Of a stretch of 64,000 nucleotides of DNA, positions 56,405 through 64,000 are shown in pieces (positions within the stretch are counted from its first letter, which is position 1; the number at the start of each line of letters is the position of its first letter). A program made the translations under genes and the position numbers. The notes under the pieces were generated by a model. That model searched no databases. It worked only from the letters and a program-made list of their open reading frames with translations, and had not been told where the DNA came from. The stretch comes from Collinsella sp. 4_8_47FAA (GTDB lineage Bacteria > Actinomycetota > Coriobacteriia > Coriobacteriales > Coriobacteriaceae), in the NCBI RefSeq assembly GCF_000763055.1, contig NZ_KN214134.1, positions 265,318-329,317 of the forward strand, in the 5' to 3' direction.

Positions 56405-57070
56405 ATGCCACGCGAGACCAATGCCGCCAAGCGCGAGCGCGCCATCGAGGTGTGTGAGCGCCTCAACCGTCGCTATGGCCCGGTCGAGTGCTTTTTGGAC
56501 CACGAGAATCCCTTCCGCCTGCTGATCGCGGTGCTGCTTTCGGCGCAAACGACCGATGCACAGGTCAACAAGGTGACGCCGCGGCTGTTTGCCCAGTGGC
56601 CCACGCCCGAGGCCATGGCCGGGGCGAGCGTGGCTGACGTGGCAGACACTATCAAGTCACTCGGCTTCTACAAGAGCAAAGCCAAGCATGCCGTCGAGGC
56701 CGCGCAGATGATCGTCGCCGACTATGGCGGCGAGGTGCCGGCCGACATGAAGGAGCTCGTGAAGCTGCCGGGCGTGGGACGCAAGACGGCGAACATCGTG
56801 CTCAACGTGGGGTATGGCATCGTGGAGGGCATTGCGGTGGACACGCACGTCAACCGCATTGCGCACCGCCTGATGCTGAGTCCCAAGACGCATGCCAAGG
56901 AGCCGCTCAAGACCGAGCAGGATCTGCTCAAGATTTTGCCGCACGAGTATTGGGAGTCGGTCAACCATCAGTGGATCACCTTTGGTCGCGAGATCTGCGA
57001 TGCCCGCAAGCCCAAGTGTGACGAGTGTCCGCTGGCAGATTTGTGCCCCAGCGTGCGCGTAGCGGGGTAG
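56405..57070 (+). CDS. nth: Endonuclease III
   Basis: 221 residues with the HhH LPGVGRKTANIV including the catalytic Lys, the catalytic Asp in VDTHVNRIA, and the complete 4Fe-4S motif C-x6-C-x2-C-x5-C near the end (CDARKPKCDECPLADLC). It removes oxidised pyrimidines and cuts at abasic sites. GAGGAG lies before the ATG at 56405, 63 bases after the ABC gene. It contrasts with the MutY-like protein at 48456, which has lost its cluster. Confidence 0.97.
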   Translation: MPRETNAAKRERAIEVCERLNRRYGPVECFLDHENPFRLLIAVLLSAQTTDAQVNKVTPRLFAQWPTPEAMAGASVADVADTIKSLGFYKSKAKHAVEAAQMIVADYGGEVPADMKELVKLPGVGRKTANIVLNVGYGIVEGIAVDTHVNRIAHRLMLSPKTHAKEPLKTEQDLLKILPHEYWESVNHQWITFGREICDARKPKCDECPLADLCPSVRVAG

Positions 57071-57174
57071 GGCGGAACGCATCTTCGTCTGGCGTTTTTT
57101 GCGGGGCTGGGTTTGCCCTTGAGCCGGAGTCCTCTCCATGCGCTACCATGACAGGCAATGTATTTGACGTACGA

Positions 57175-57203
57175 CCCGCCGAGCTTGCCCCGGCGGGCTT
57201 TTG
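57175..57203 (+). terminator. Hairpin between nth and mfd
   Basis: CCCGCCG (57175-57181) pairs with CGGCGGG (57191-57197), then CTTTTGG. It ends 25-30 bases before the mfd start; it could end nth transcription or act as an mfd attenuator. Confidence 0.55.
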
Positions 57204-57227
57204 GCGTTGCGATGCCGGAGGAACAGC

Positions 57228-60200
57228 ATGCTCATTCACCGTATAGCCGCGCAGCTCTACACTGCCGAGGCGCTGCAGACCGTCGAGGTCGGACTCGATG
57301 CCGGCGAGGACGTGACGCTGGCCGTGTCGCAGTCGGGTCGCACGCTTATGGCGGCCGCCCAGTTTGCGCGCCGTCCGCGCCCGACGGTCTACATTGTGAG
57401 CGGCGAGGATGCGGCCGATCGCGCCGCGCGCAGCCTTGCCGCCTACGTGGGTCTGGCACACGTGTGCCGTTTTCCCGAGCGCAAGGACTATCCGTGGCGC
57501 GAGCAGGCGCCCGACGATGCTGTGGTTGCCCAGCGCTGCGAGGCCCTGGGACGCATCGTTCGCGGTGACAACTGCATCATGGTCGCCTCGGCCCGCGCGT
57601 TGCTGCGTTGCGTGCCGCCAGTCGAGAGCCGCTACTGGGAGTCCACGACCTTCGCGGTGGGCGAGGAGATTCCTTTTGACGAGGTGCCGCAGCGCCTGGT
57701 GGGCATGGGCTACACCAATGCCGGCGCCGCCGACGCGCCTGGTCTGTTCCGCGTGCACGGCGACACCGTCGAGGTGTTCCCCGCGCAGGAAAAAGCGCCC
57801 GTGCGCATCGAGTTCTTCGGCGACGAGATCGATCGCATCCGTCGCATGGTGAGCTCAACGGGGCAGACCATCGGCAACGAGGACAGCATCGAGATCTTCC
57901 CCTGCCGTGAGCTGGCGCTTACCGACGAGGCCGTCCACAACATGCATGTGGCGCTTTATCGCGCCAGCCAGGACGACAGCAAACTGGCAGCGCTGCTCGA
58001 GATGGTGGATGCGCGCATCGTCACGCCCGAGCTCGACCGCTTTTTGCCGGTGATGTACGGCCAGACCGTGAGCCCGCTGGCGCACGTGAGCGGCAAGGCG
58101 CTCGTGGTGCTGTCCGAGCCGCGCTCGCTGTTCGACGATTGCCTGCGTGCCTACGAGGATATCGAGGCCCGTGCCGGCGAGGCGGGGGTCGACCGACTGG
58201 ATGGCCTGTATGTACGTGCCCAGCAGCTCGATTTTGGTGCTCAGCAGCGCCTGAACTACGTAAGCCTCATCCGTGCCGGCGGTGCGGTTACGGCCGAGCT
58301 CAAGATTGAGCAGCCGGCCATCGCGGGTTCGGACAATCGCTTTATGACGCGCATTCAGGAAGTCGTGGGCAAGCGTTACGCCTGCGTGTTTGCCATTCCC
58401 GACCGCGGTGCGCGCGAGTCGATGGAGCTCACCTTTGGCGACGAGGGCATTACCTTTGAGGAATCGCTGACCGCGGCGCCCGAAAACGCCGGCGTCATTG
58501 GCGAGCGCGTGCGCGTGGCGGCGGCAGATTCTGCCGACCGTGCTGCCCGTCAGGATGCCCATGCTGCAATTCGCGAGCGCAAGGCCGATGCGCTCAACGC
58601 CCGCTCGCTCGAGGCAGGTGCCGCCCAGGCAGCCGCCGGCGCCGCCGTGCCTACTATCTCGCGCGGACGCGTGACCTTTGTCGATGCCGCTCTGCCGCAG
58701 GGCGTGGTGGTGCCCGATGCCAACCTGGCCGTGTTCTCGATTGCCGACCTCAACGCCCGCATGGACGCCAACCGCGCGCGCAGCCGCCGCAAGGTGGACA
58801 TTACGCAGATCACATTCCCGTTTAAGCCGGGCGACTACGTGGTGCACGCCACTCACGGCATCGCACTCTTTAGCGAGATCGCGCGCCAAGAAGTGGGCGG
58901 CAAGGAGCGCGACTACTTTTTGCTGGAATATGCCGACGGCGACAAGCTCTACGTGCCGCTCGAGCAGGTCGACCGTATCACGCGATACGTCGGTCCCGAC
59001 GGTGACAAACCGCGCCTGACCAGGCTCAACACCGCCGACTGGACGCGTGCCACGAACAAGGCGCGCAAAAACGCCAAAAAGCTGGCGTTTGACCTGGTCG
59101 ATCTGTATACGCGCCGCTCGTCGATTACCGGTATCGCCTGCCCGCCCGACACGCCCGAGCAGATCGAGATGGAGGAGAGCTTTCCCTACGACGAGACGCG
59201 CGACCAGCTGGAGGCCATCGCCGACATTAAGGCCGATATGGAGGCGCCCAAGCCCATGGACCGCCTGCTGTGCGGCGACGTGGGTTTTGGCAAGACCGAG
59301 GTTGCCCTGCGCGCGGCGTTTAAGTGCGTGGACTCCGGCCGCCAAGTCATGGTGCTCTGTCCCACGACCATTCTGGCCCAGCAGCACTACGAGACCTTCT
59401 TTGAGCGCTTTGCCCCGTTTGGCCTCGAGGTCGAGGTGCTCAGCCGCTTCCGCACGCCGGCGCAGCAGAAGCGCGCGCTCAAGGCGTTTGCCGAGGGCAC
59501 GATCGATGTGCTCATCGGCACGCACCGCTTGCTTTCGGCCGATGTGAACCCAAAGAACTTGGGCCTGGTGATCATCGACGAGGAACAGCGCTTTGGCGTG
59601 CAGCACAAGGAGCAGCTCAAGAACCTGCGCGAGCAGATTGACGTGCTCACGCTTTCGGCCACGCCGATTCCGCGAACCATGCAGATGGCCACGAGCGGCG
59701 TGCGCGACATGAGCCTGATCACCACACCGCCGACCGGGCGTCGTCCCGTGATCGTGCACGTGGGGGAGTACGACCCCGACGTGGTGAGTGCGGCGATTCG
59801 CCTGGAGGTGGGTCGCGGCGGTCAGGTGTACTACGTGTCCAACCGCGTCAAGACCATCGACGACGCCGTGGCGCGCGTGCACGAGGCCGCGCCCGAGGCG
59901 CGCGTGGGTGTGGCGCACGGCAAGATGAGCCCGCGCGAGGTCGAGGACGTGATGATCGAGTTCGCGACCAAAAAGATCGACGTGCTCATCGCCACGACCA
60001 TCGTGGAGAGCGGCATCGACAACGCGACCGCCAACACGCTCATCATCGAGGACTCGCAGCGCCTGGGTCTGGCGCAGCTCTACCAGCTCAAGGGCCGTGT
60101 GGGCCGCTCTGCCACGCAGGCCTACGCGTACTTTATGTTCCCGGGCGAGCTGCCGCTCACCGAGGAGGCGACGGCGCGCCTGACCGCACTTTCCGAGTTC

Positions 60201-60860
60201 CAGGACCTGGGCAGTGGCATGCGCATCGCCATGCGCGACCTGGAGATTCGCGGCGCCGGCTCGCTTATGGGAGCCGAGCAGCACGGCAACCTGTCGAGCG
60301 TGGGCTTTGACCTGTTTACGCAGATGCTGGGCCAGGCCGTGGCTGAGGCGCGCGGCGATGACGACGCCGGCGTGGAGGCGGCGAGCGTGGGTATTAACCT
60401 GCCGGCCGACTACTTCTTGTCCGAGGAGTACCTGCCGGCGGTGGATCAGCGCGTGCTCGTGTACCGTAAGCTCGCAGCGGCCGAGGACCTAGAGAGCATC
60501 GATGAGGTGCAGGAGGAGACCGAGGCTGCGCATGGCGAGCTGCCGCTGGCGGGACTCAACCTGTTCAATCGCGCGCGTATTCGTATCCGCGGCGAGCGCT
60601 TGGGGCTCGAGAGCGTCACGCTCAGCGGCGGCCGCATCACGTTTTTGGGCGTCGACGTGCCCAAGAAGGTGGCCTTTGAACTAAAGACCCGCTATGGCGC
60701 GGTGAACTTCCCCAAGAGCCGCAAGCTGTCGGTACCCTACAAGGCGGGCGCCGGCGCGGGCAGCGGCCTGGGTCGCGGCCTCGACGCCAACGACGGCACC
60801 GGCCCGGTGACGGCGGCGCTCATGCTGCTGCAACAGCTGGGTGCTAGTGATGATGACTAA
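57228..60860 (+). CDS. mfd: Transcription-repair coupling factor Mfd
   Basis: 1210 residues, full length. The N-terminal UvrB-like region is followed by the CarD-like RNA polymerase interaction domain (FKPGDYVVHATHGIALF, about 532), the RecG-like translocase with Walker A GDVGFGKTE (about 682), DEEQRFGV (about 783), SATPIPRT and IVESGIDN, and the C-terminal regulatory domain. A low-complexity Ala-rich insert lies at about 430-480. Mfd removes stalled RNA polymerase and recruits UvrA. The ATG at 57228 has CGGAGGAA upstream. Confidence 0.97.
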   Translation: MLIHRIAAQLYTAEALQTVEVGLDAGEDVTLAVSQSGRTLMAAAQFARRPRPTVYIVSGEDAADRAARSLAAYVGLAHVCRFPERKDYPWREQAPDDAVVAQRCEALGRIVRGDNCIMVASARALLRCVPPVESRYWESTTFAVGEEIPFDEVPQRLVGMGYTNAGAADAPGLFRVHGDTVEVFPAQEKAPVRIEFFGDEIDRIRRMVSSTGQTIGNEDSIEIFPCRELALTDEAVHNMHVALYRASQDDSKLAALLEMVDARIVTPELDRFLPVMYGQTVSPLAHVSGKALVVLSEPRSLFDDCLRAYEDIEARAGEAGVDRLDGLYVRAQQLDFGAQQRLNYVSLIRAGGAVTAELKIEQPAIAGSDNRFMTRIQEVVGKRYACVFAIPDRGARESMELTFGDEGITFEESLTAAPENAGVIGERVRVAAADSADRAARQDAHAAIRERKADALNARSLEAGAAQAAAGAAVPTISRGRVTFVDAALPQGVVVPDANLAVFSIADLNARMDANRARSRRKVDITQITFPFKPGDYVVHATHGIALFSEIARQEVGGKERDYFLLEYADGDKLYVPLEQVDRITRYVGPDGDKPRLTRLNTADWTRATNKARKNAKKLAFDLVDLYTRRSSITGIACPPDTPEQIEMEESFPYDETRDQLEAIADIKADMEAPKPMDRLLCGDVGFGKTEVALRAAFKCVDSGRQVMVLCPTTILAQQHYETFFERFAPFGLEVEVLSRFRTPAQQKRALKAFAEGTIDVLIGTHRLLSADVNPKNLGLVIIDEEQRFGVQHKEQLKNLREQIDVLTLSATPIPRTMQMATSGVRDMSLITTPPTGRRPVIVHVGEYDPDVVSAAIRLEVGRGGQVYYVSNRVKTIDDAVARVHEAAPEARVGVAHGKMSPREVEDVMIEFATKKIDVLIATTIVESGIDNATANTLIIEDSQRLGLAQLYQLKGRVGRSATQAYAYFMFPGELPLTEEATARLTALSEFQDLGSGMRIAMRDLEIRGAGSLMGAEQHGNLSSVGFDLFTQMLGQAVAEARGDDDAGVEAASVGINLPADYFLSEEYLPAVDQRVLVYRKLAAAEDLESIDEVQEETEAAHGELPLAGLNLFNRARIRIRGERLGLESVTLSGGRITFLGVDVPKKVAFELKTRYGAVNFPKSRKLSVPYKAGAGAGSGLGRGLDANDGTGPVTAALMLLQQLGASDDD

Positions 60861-60870
60861 CGAGTAGGGG

Positions 60871-60906
60871 ACGTGGCGGGACGAAGTCATCTTTGTCCCG
60901 CCACGT
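60871..60906 (+). terminator. Hairpin between mfd and the PAP2 gene
   Basis: ACGTGGCGGGAC (60871-60882) pairs perfectly with GTCCCGCCACGT (60895-60906), 12 bp. No T-run follows and the next start codon is 35 bases on. Confidence 0.5.
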
Positions 60907-60940
60907 TGCAGGTTGATTCCAGGCCCATCGAAAGGAAAGC

Positions 60941-61804
60941 ATGTTCGGATACATCTATAAGAAAGATGTTGCCATTATCGCGGTTGTCCTGTGCCTTTGT
61001 CTGGGCGTGGGCAGTTTCTTCGATTATCAGATCTCGAGCGCGCTGTTCAACGTCGGCAGCATGTACGGCCGCTTTATCGAGGCCGCCGGCGAGCTGCCGT
61101 TCGAGCTGACGGCGAGCGTCGCGGGCGTTATGCTCGTACGCGCGATGCGTCCCGACTCCAGGGGGAGCAAATGGCTCGCCGGGCTCGGCATCCTCGTCAA
61201 CGTTGGCTTGGCCGGCTACGAGATCGTTTCGTCCCTGCGGGTTGGCGGTAAACTCATTGCCGTTCAGTTGGTGCTGACGTTTGTGCTGGTCATCGCTGCC
61301 AACCTTATCGTCTATCGCCTCACGCGCACGACCGAGCCCGACGAACTCACGCGCTGGGCGTTGATGGTGCTTGCCGTGTGGATCGCTCAGGCCATCATCC
61401 TCAACGTGATCGTCAAGCCACTGTGGTCGCGCCCGCGCATGCGCGTGATCGAGGTCACGCCGGGGCTCAATTTTCAGCCGTGGTGGGTGATCGGCAACCC
61501 CGACAAGTGGGCCTATATCGCCGCCGGCGTGATCAAGGACGGGTTCAAGTCGTTTGCGAGCGGACACACGGCGCATGCGGCGATCGGCCTTATGCTCGCC
61601 GGGCTTCCCGCGGCAGCCTTTAAGGAAAAACCTTCGCGTCGCCGCGTGATCTTTTGGGCGGCGGTTGTTGTTGCAGCGTTCGTCGCCTTTGGGCGCATCG
61701 TGATCGGCGCGCACTTTTTGAGTGACGTGAGCTGCGGTTTTGCCCTGGTACTGGCACTTGAGTGCCTTGCCGCACGCATTGCCTATCCCAACGGCGTACA
61801 ATAG
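60941..61804 (+). CDS. PAP2-family membrane phosphatase
   Basis: 287 residues with about seven membrane helices. The three catalytic motifs are present: KPLWSRPR (K-x(n)-RP), SFASGHTAHA (SGH) and GRIVIGAHFLSDV (R..H...D). Members dephosphorylate lipid phosphates such as phosphatidic acid or undecaprenyl diphosphate at the outer membrane face. AAAGGAAAG precedes the ATG. Confidence 0.9.
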   Translation: MFGYIYKKDVAIIAVVLCLCLGVGSFFDYQISSALFNVGSMYGRFIEAAGELPFELTASVAGVMLVRAMRPDSRGSKWLAGLGILVNVGLAGYEIVSSLRVGGKLIAVQLVLTFVLVIAANLIVYRLTRTTEPDELTRWALMVLAVWIAQAIILNVIVKPLWSRPRMRVIEVTPGLNFQPWWVIGNPDKWAYIAAGVIKDGFKSFASGHTAHAAIGLMLAGLPAAAFKEKPSRRRVIFWAAVVVAAFVAFGRIVIGAHFLSDVSCGFALVLALECLAARIAYPNGVQ

Positions 61805-61849
61805 CTCCGTTTGAATCATCGGGCCCGTGCCCGGCTAGAGAGGATTGCC

Positions 61850-62875
61850 ATGCTCGCGTTTAACAACGACTATTCCCACGGCGCACATCCGGCAGTGCTG
61901 CAGGCGCTCGTCGACACCAATATGGAGCCGCAGCCCGGCTATGGTACCGATACGCACACCGAGCGTGCCAAGCAGCTTATCCGCGAGGCCTGTCAGGCCC
62001 CCGATGCCGACGTGTTTTTTCTGGTGGGCGGCACGCAGGCCAACGCGACGGTGATCGACATGCTGCTCGCGCCCTACGAGGGCGTCGTTGCTGCAGAGAC
62101 TGGCCACGTCGCCTGCCACGAGGCAGGCGCCATCGAGTTTGGCGGCCACAAGGTGCTCACCATCCCCGGTTACGAGGGCAAGATGCACGCCGAGGACCTC
62201 GAGAACTATATCCAGGTGTTCTATGAAAACGAGAGCTACGAGCACACGGTGTTCCCGGGCGCCGTGTACGTGAGCCTATCGACTGAGTACGGCACGCTGT
62301 ACTCCAAGGCCGAGCTCGCGGCGATTCACGCGGTGTGCCAGAAGCGCGAGATTCCGCTGTTTGTGGACGGTGCTCGCCTGGCCTATGCGCTGGCGGCCGA
62401 TGAGTGCGATATCACCCTGCCCGAGCTGGCGCAGCTGTGCGACGTGTTCTACATCGGCGGCACCAAGTGCGGCGCGCTCTGCGGCGAGGCCGTGGTGTTC
62501 TGCGGCATGCACGCCCCGGCGCACCCCATTCCGCGCATTAAGCAGCACGGTGCGTTGCTGGCCAAGGGCCGCCTGACGGGTGTGCAGTTTGAGGCGCTCT
62601 TTACCGACGGCCTGTATTTTGAGATTGGTCGCCAGGCGATCGAGACCGCGCAGGCGCTTCGTCGCGTGCTGCACGAGCGCGGCTACCAGTTCTTCTTGGA
62701 GACGCCGACCAACCAGCAGTTCGTGATTCTGCCCAACGAGGACATGGCCCGCATTCGCGAGCATGCGGCGATCGAGTACTGGGAAAAGTACGACGATACC
62801 CACACGGTGGTGCGTTTTTGCACCAGCTGGGCCACGACGCAGGAGGATATCGACGCGTTGGCGGCTGTCCTGTAG
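61850..62875 (+). CDS. ltaE: Low-specificity threonine aldolase
   Basis: 341 residues of the PLP-dependent beta-eliminating-lyase/aldolase fold. FNNDYSHGAHPAV start, GGTQAN (phosphate-binding), the His in TGHVACHEAGAIE, DGARLAYAL and the PLP Lys in YIGGTKCGALCG (about 206) are visible. It splits threonine or allo-threonine into glycine and acetaldehyde. GAGAGGATT precedes the ATG at 61850, 45 bases after the PAP2 gene. The terminator at 62894 follows. Confidence 0.93.
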   Translation: MLAFNNDYSHGAHPAVLQALVDTNMEPQPGYGTDTHTERAKQLIREACQAPDADVFFLVGGTQANATVIDMLLAPYEGVVAAETGHVACHEAGAIEFGGHKVLTIPGYEGKMHAEDLENYIQVFYENESYEHTVFPGAVYVSLSTEYGTLYSKAELAAIHAVCQKREIPLFVDGARLAYALAADECDITLPELAQLCDVFYIGGTKCGALCGEAVVFCGMHAPAHPIPRIKQHGALLAKGRLTGVQFEALFTDGLYFEIGRQAIETAQALRRVLHERGYQFFLETPTNQQFVILPNEDMARIREHAAIEYWEKYDDTHTVVRFCTSWATTQEDIDALAAVL

Positions 62876-62893
62876 CCTGATGTAATGACGAGG

Positions 62894-62937
62894 GGCCGCC
62901 CTGCGCCTGAGCTTGGCGCAGGGCGGCCTTTGCTTTT
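62894..62937 (+). terminator. Terminator after threonine aldolase
   Basis: A perfect 13-bp stem GGCCGCCCTGCGC/GCGCAGGGCGGCC (62894-62906 with 62916-62928), then TTTGCTTTT. The GNAT start codon is 25 bases further, the same leader arrangement seen at several other genes. Confidence 0.75.
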
Positions 62938-62953
62938 GGGGGAGAAGGATTGT

Positions 62954-63535
62954 ATGACCGAGATGTCCGAGCCGACGATTCGCCTGGCGACGCCCGATGA
63001 CGCGCCGGCGTTGCTTGCCATCTATGAGCCGTATGTGCGCCAGACGGCGATTACCTGCGAATACGAGGTGCCGAGCGTTGAGGAGTTCGCCGGGCGCATC
63101 GAGCGTACGCTCAAGCGCTATCCGTATTTGGTGATGGAGCTGGACGGGCGTCCGGTGGGCTATGCCTATGTGAGCCCGCTCAACAGCCGCGAGGCATACG
63201 ACTGGTCGGTCGAGACGTCGATCTACCTGGCACGCGATGTGCGCCATGGCGGGCTGGGCCGCAAGCTGCATGACGCGCTTAAGCAATGCCTGATCGCGAT
63301 GGGTATCACCAACATGTGCGCCCTCATCGCCGTGCCGCACGACAAGGACGACGAGTATCTGACGCACAACAGCCAGGATTTCCATGCCCATATGGGATAT
63401 CGCCTGGTGGGTGCCTTCGACCGCTGCGCCCAAAAGTTCGGCCGCTGGTACGACATGTGTTGGATGGAGCTGGTCCTAGCCGAGCGCACGCCCAACCAGC
63501 CCAAGCCAACCTGGTTCCCCGACCTCCTCGCCTAA
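62954..63535 (+). CDS. GNAT acetyltransferase (phosphinothricin acetyltransferase-like)
   Basis: 193 residues. The TIRLATPDDAPALLAIYEPYV start and the acetyl-CoA pyrophosphate loop VRHGGLGRKLHDAL, then NMCALIAVPHDKDDEYLTHNSQDFHAHMGY, match the PAT/BAR-like branch of GNAT enzymes, which acetylate amino groups of amino acid analogues. The true substrate is unknown. GGGGGAGAAGGA precedes the ATG at 62954. Confidence 0.88.
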   Translation: MTEMSEPTIRLATPDDAPALLAIYEPYVRQTAITCEYEVPSVEEFAGRIERTLKRYPYLVMELDGRPVGYAYVSPLNSREAYDWSVETSIYLARDVRHGGLGRKLHDALKQCLIAMGITNMCALIAVPHDKDDEYLTHNSQDFHAHMGYRLVGAFDRCAQKFGRWYDMCWMELVLAERTPNQPKPTWFPDLLA

Positions 63536-63553
63536 AACCACCACGAAGGTGCC

Positions 63554-63580
63554 TGTGAACTGCGCCCCGAAACTTGGACT
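63554..63580. repeat. Candidate terminal inverted repeat of the IS3-family element
   Basis: The sequence from TGTGAACTGCGCCCC to AAACTTGGACT begins with TG as IS3-family ends do and stands 14-40 bases outside the transposase stop. The other end lies beyond the window, so pairing could not be checked. Confidence 0.45.
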
Positions 63581-63593
63581 GAACAAATAGCGA

Positions 63594-64000
63594 CTACGCC
63601 GCAAGGGCCCGGTTCCGGAACTCCTCCGGCGTCAGGCCCTTCAATCTTACCTGCCTGCGCCGCGTGTTCCAATGGTCTATGTACTCCTCCAGGTCGCGCT
63701 TGAAGTCCCCGAAGCTGCCCCACTCCCTGCCGCGGTAGAACTCGTCCTTCACGTGGCCGAAGAGCTGCTCGGTGGCGGCGTTGTCGATGCAGTTCCCCTT
63801 GCGCGACATGCTCTGGGTGATGCCCGCCCCCTCCAGCCTGGAGGCGTAGGACTCGTGCTGGTACTGCCAGCCCATGTCCGAGTGCATGGTCGGCGCCGCC
63901 CCGTCGGGCAGGGCCTCGAGGAGCCGGTCGAGCATCCTGTGCTGCTGGGCGAGGTCCGGCGAGGTCGATATGTCGCTCGCCACGACTCTCCTTCGTGCAG
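63594..64000 (-). CDS. IS3-family (IS150-type) transposase OrfB, partial
   Basis: The C-terminal 135 residues of an rve-fold integrase; the gene continues past the right edge. Residues at the edge (RRRVVASDISTSPD) are the end of the first catalytic strand region; MHSDMGWQYQ gives the second Asp and RKGNCIDNAATEQLFGHVKDE the catalytic Glu. LTPEEFRNRAL closes the protein as usual. What is visible is uninterrupted, so the copy may be active. Inserted just after the GNAT gene. Confidence 0.9.
   Translation of the reverse strand, partial: ARRRVVASDISTSPDLAQQHRMLDRLLEALPDGAAPTMHSDMGWQYQHESYASRLEGAGITQSMSRKGNCIDNAATEQLFGHVKDEFYRGREWGSFGDFKRDLEEYIDHWNTRRRQVRLKGLTPEEFRNRALAA

Noticed and set aside
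57855..60284. 809-codon open frame antisense to mfd
   Set aside because: Shadow of the mfd reading frame; no recognisable domain or ribosome site.

Overview
The window looks like chromosome of a high-GC, strictly anaerobic actinobacterium of class Coriobacteriia, most probably a gut Collinsella. The reasons are a GC-rich coding style with Gly/Ala/Asp/Glu-rich proteins, an actinobacterial PknB/PstP/FhaA/FhaB/FtsW-PBP cell-envelope cluster, the dnaX-ybaB-recR block, and anaerobic metabolism (pyruvate:ferredoxin oxidoreductase, rubrerythrin, carbamate kinase). The assignment to genus is inference; no rRNA is present.

Layout. 1-2250: right end of a prophage (end of a structural gene, holin-like protein, C39-like peptidase, GH25/Cpl-7/LysM endolysin), closed by what looks like the 3' end of a tRNA-Arg gene (candidate att site). 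2.4-12.5 kb (minus): one tightly packed operon for growth signalling and cell-wall synthesis: membrane kinase, FhaA, FhaB, PP2C phosphatase, a single-chain FtsW/RodA-PBP fusion and a PASTA kinase. 12.6-17.7 kb: YcxB-like membrane protein, dnaX, small membrane protein, ybaB, recR. 17.9-21.6 kb: a second phospho-signalling operon (anchored Ser/Gly-rich protein, kinase with membrane tail, FHA protein).

21.6-28.3 kb is an AT-richer accessory island. It holds a decayed methyltransferase, an ABC exporter, an IS110-like remnant and, convergent to the exporter, a radical SAM/SPASM enzyme followed by two small Cys-rich peptides and a 35-residue membrane peptide. Both peptides start KHIHP and carry repeated C-x(2-5)-D units, the layout of freyrasin-type ranthipeptides. 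This is the most interesting system in the window. The island is bounded on its right by a truncated second copy of the FHA gene that lies on its left.

28.5-38.4 kb: nifJ with a long structured leader, carbamate kinase, a C39-like surface peptidase, and an APC permease/amidohydrolase pair. 38.5-46.5 kb: two paralogous LytS/LytTR-type two-component systems with a zinc phospholipase-like protein, a UMF1-type MFS transporter and a glycosyltransferase between them. 46.6-57.1 kb: phosphoesterase, tRNA-Asp, Rrf2 regulator, MutY-like glycosylase without an iron-sulfur cluster, rubrerythrin, two related long palindromic elements around a membrane protein gene, a candidate nucleotidyltransferase/HTH toxin-antitoxin pair, rmuC, an ABC exporter and nth. 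57.2-64 kb: mfd, PAP2 phosphatase, threonine aldolase, GNAT acetyltransferase and an IS3-family transposase running off the end.

Two wider patterns deserve attention. Long perfect or near-perfect palindromes sit in many intergenic gaps. GC-rich, often T-tailed hairpins recur 18-40 nt upstream of start codons, too close to leave room for a promoter after them, which suggests leader attenuators. All coordinates and reading frames were read by eye; identities come from motif recognition, not from database searches.
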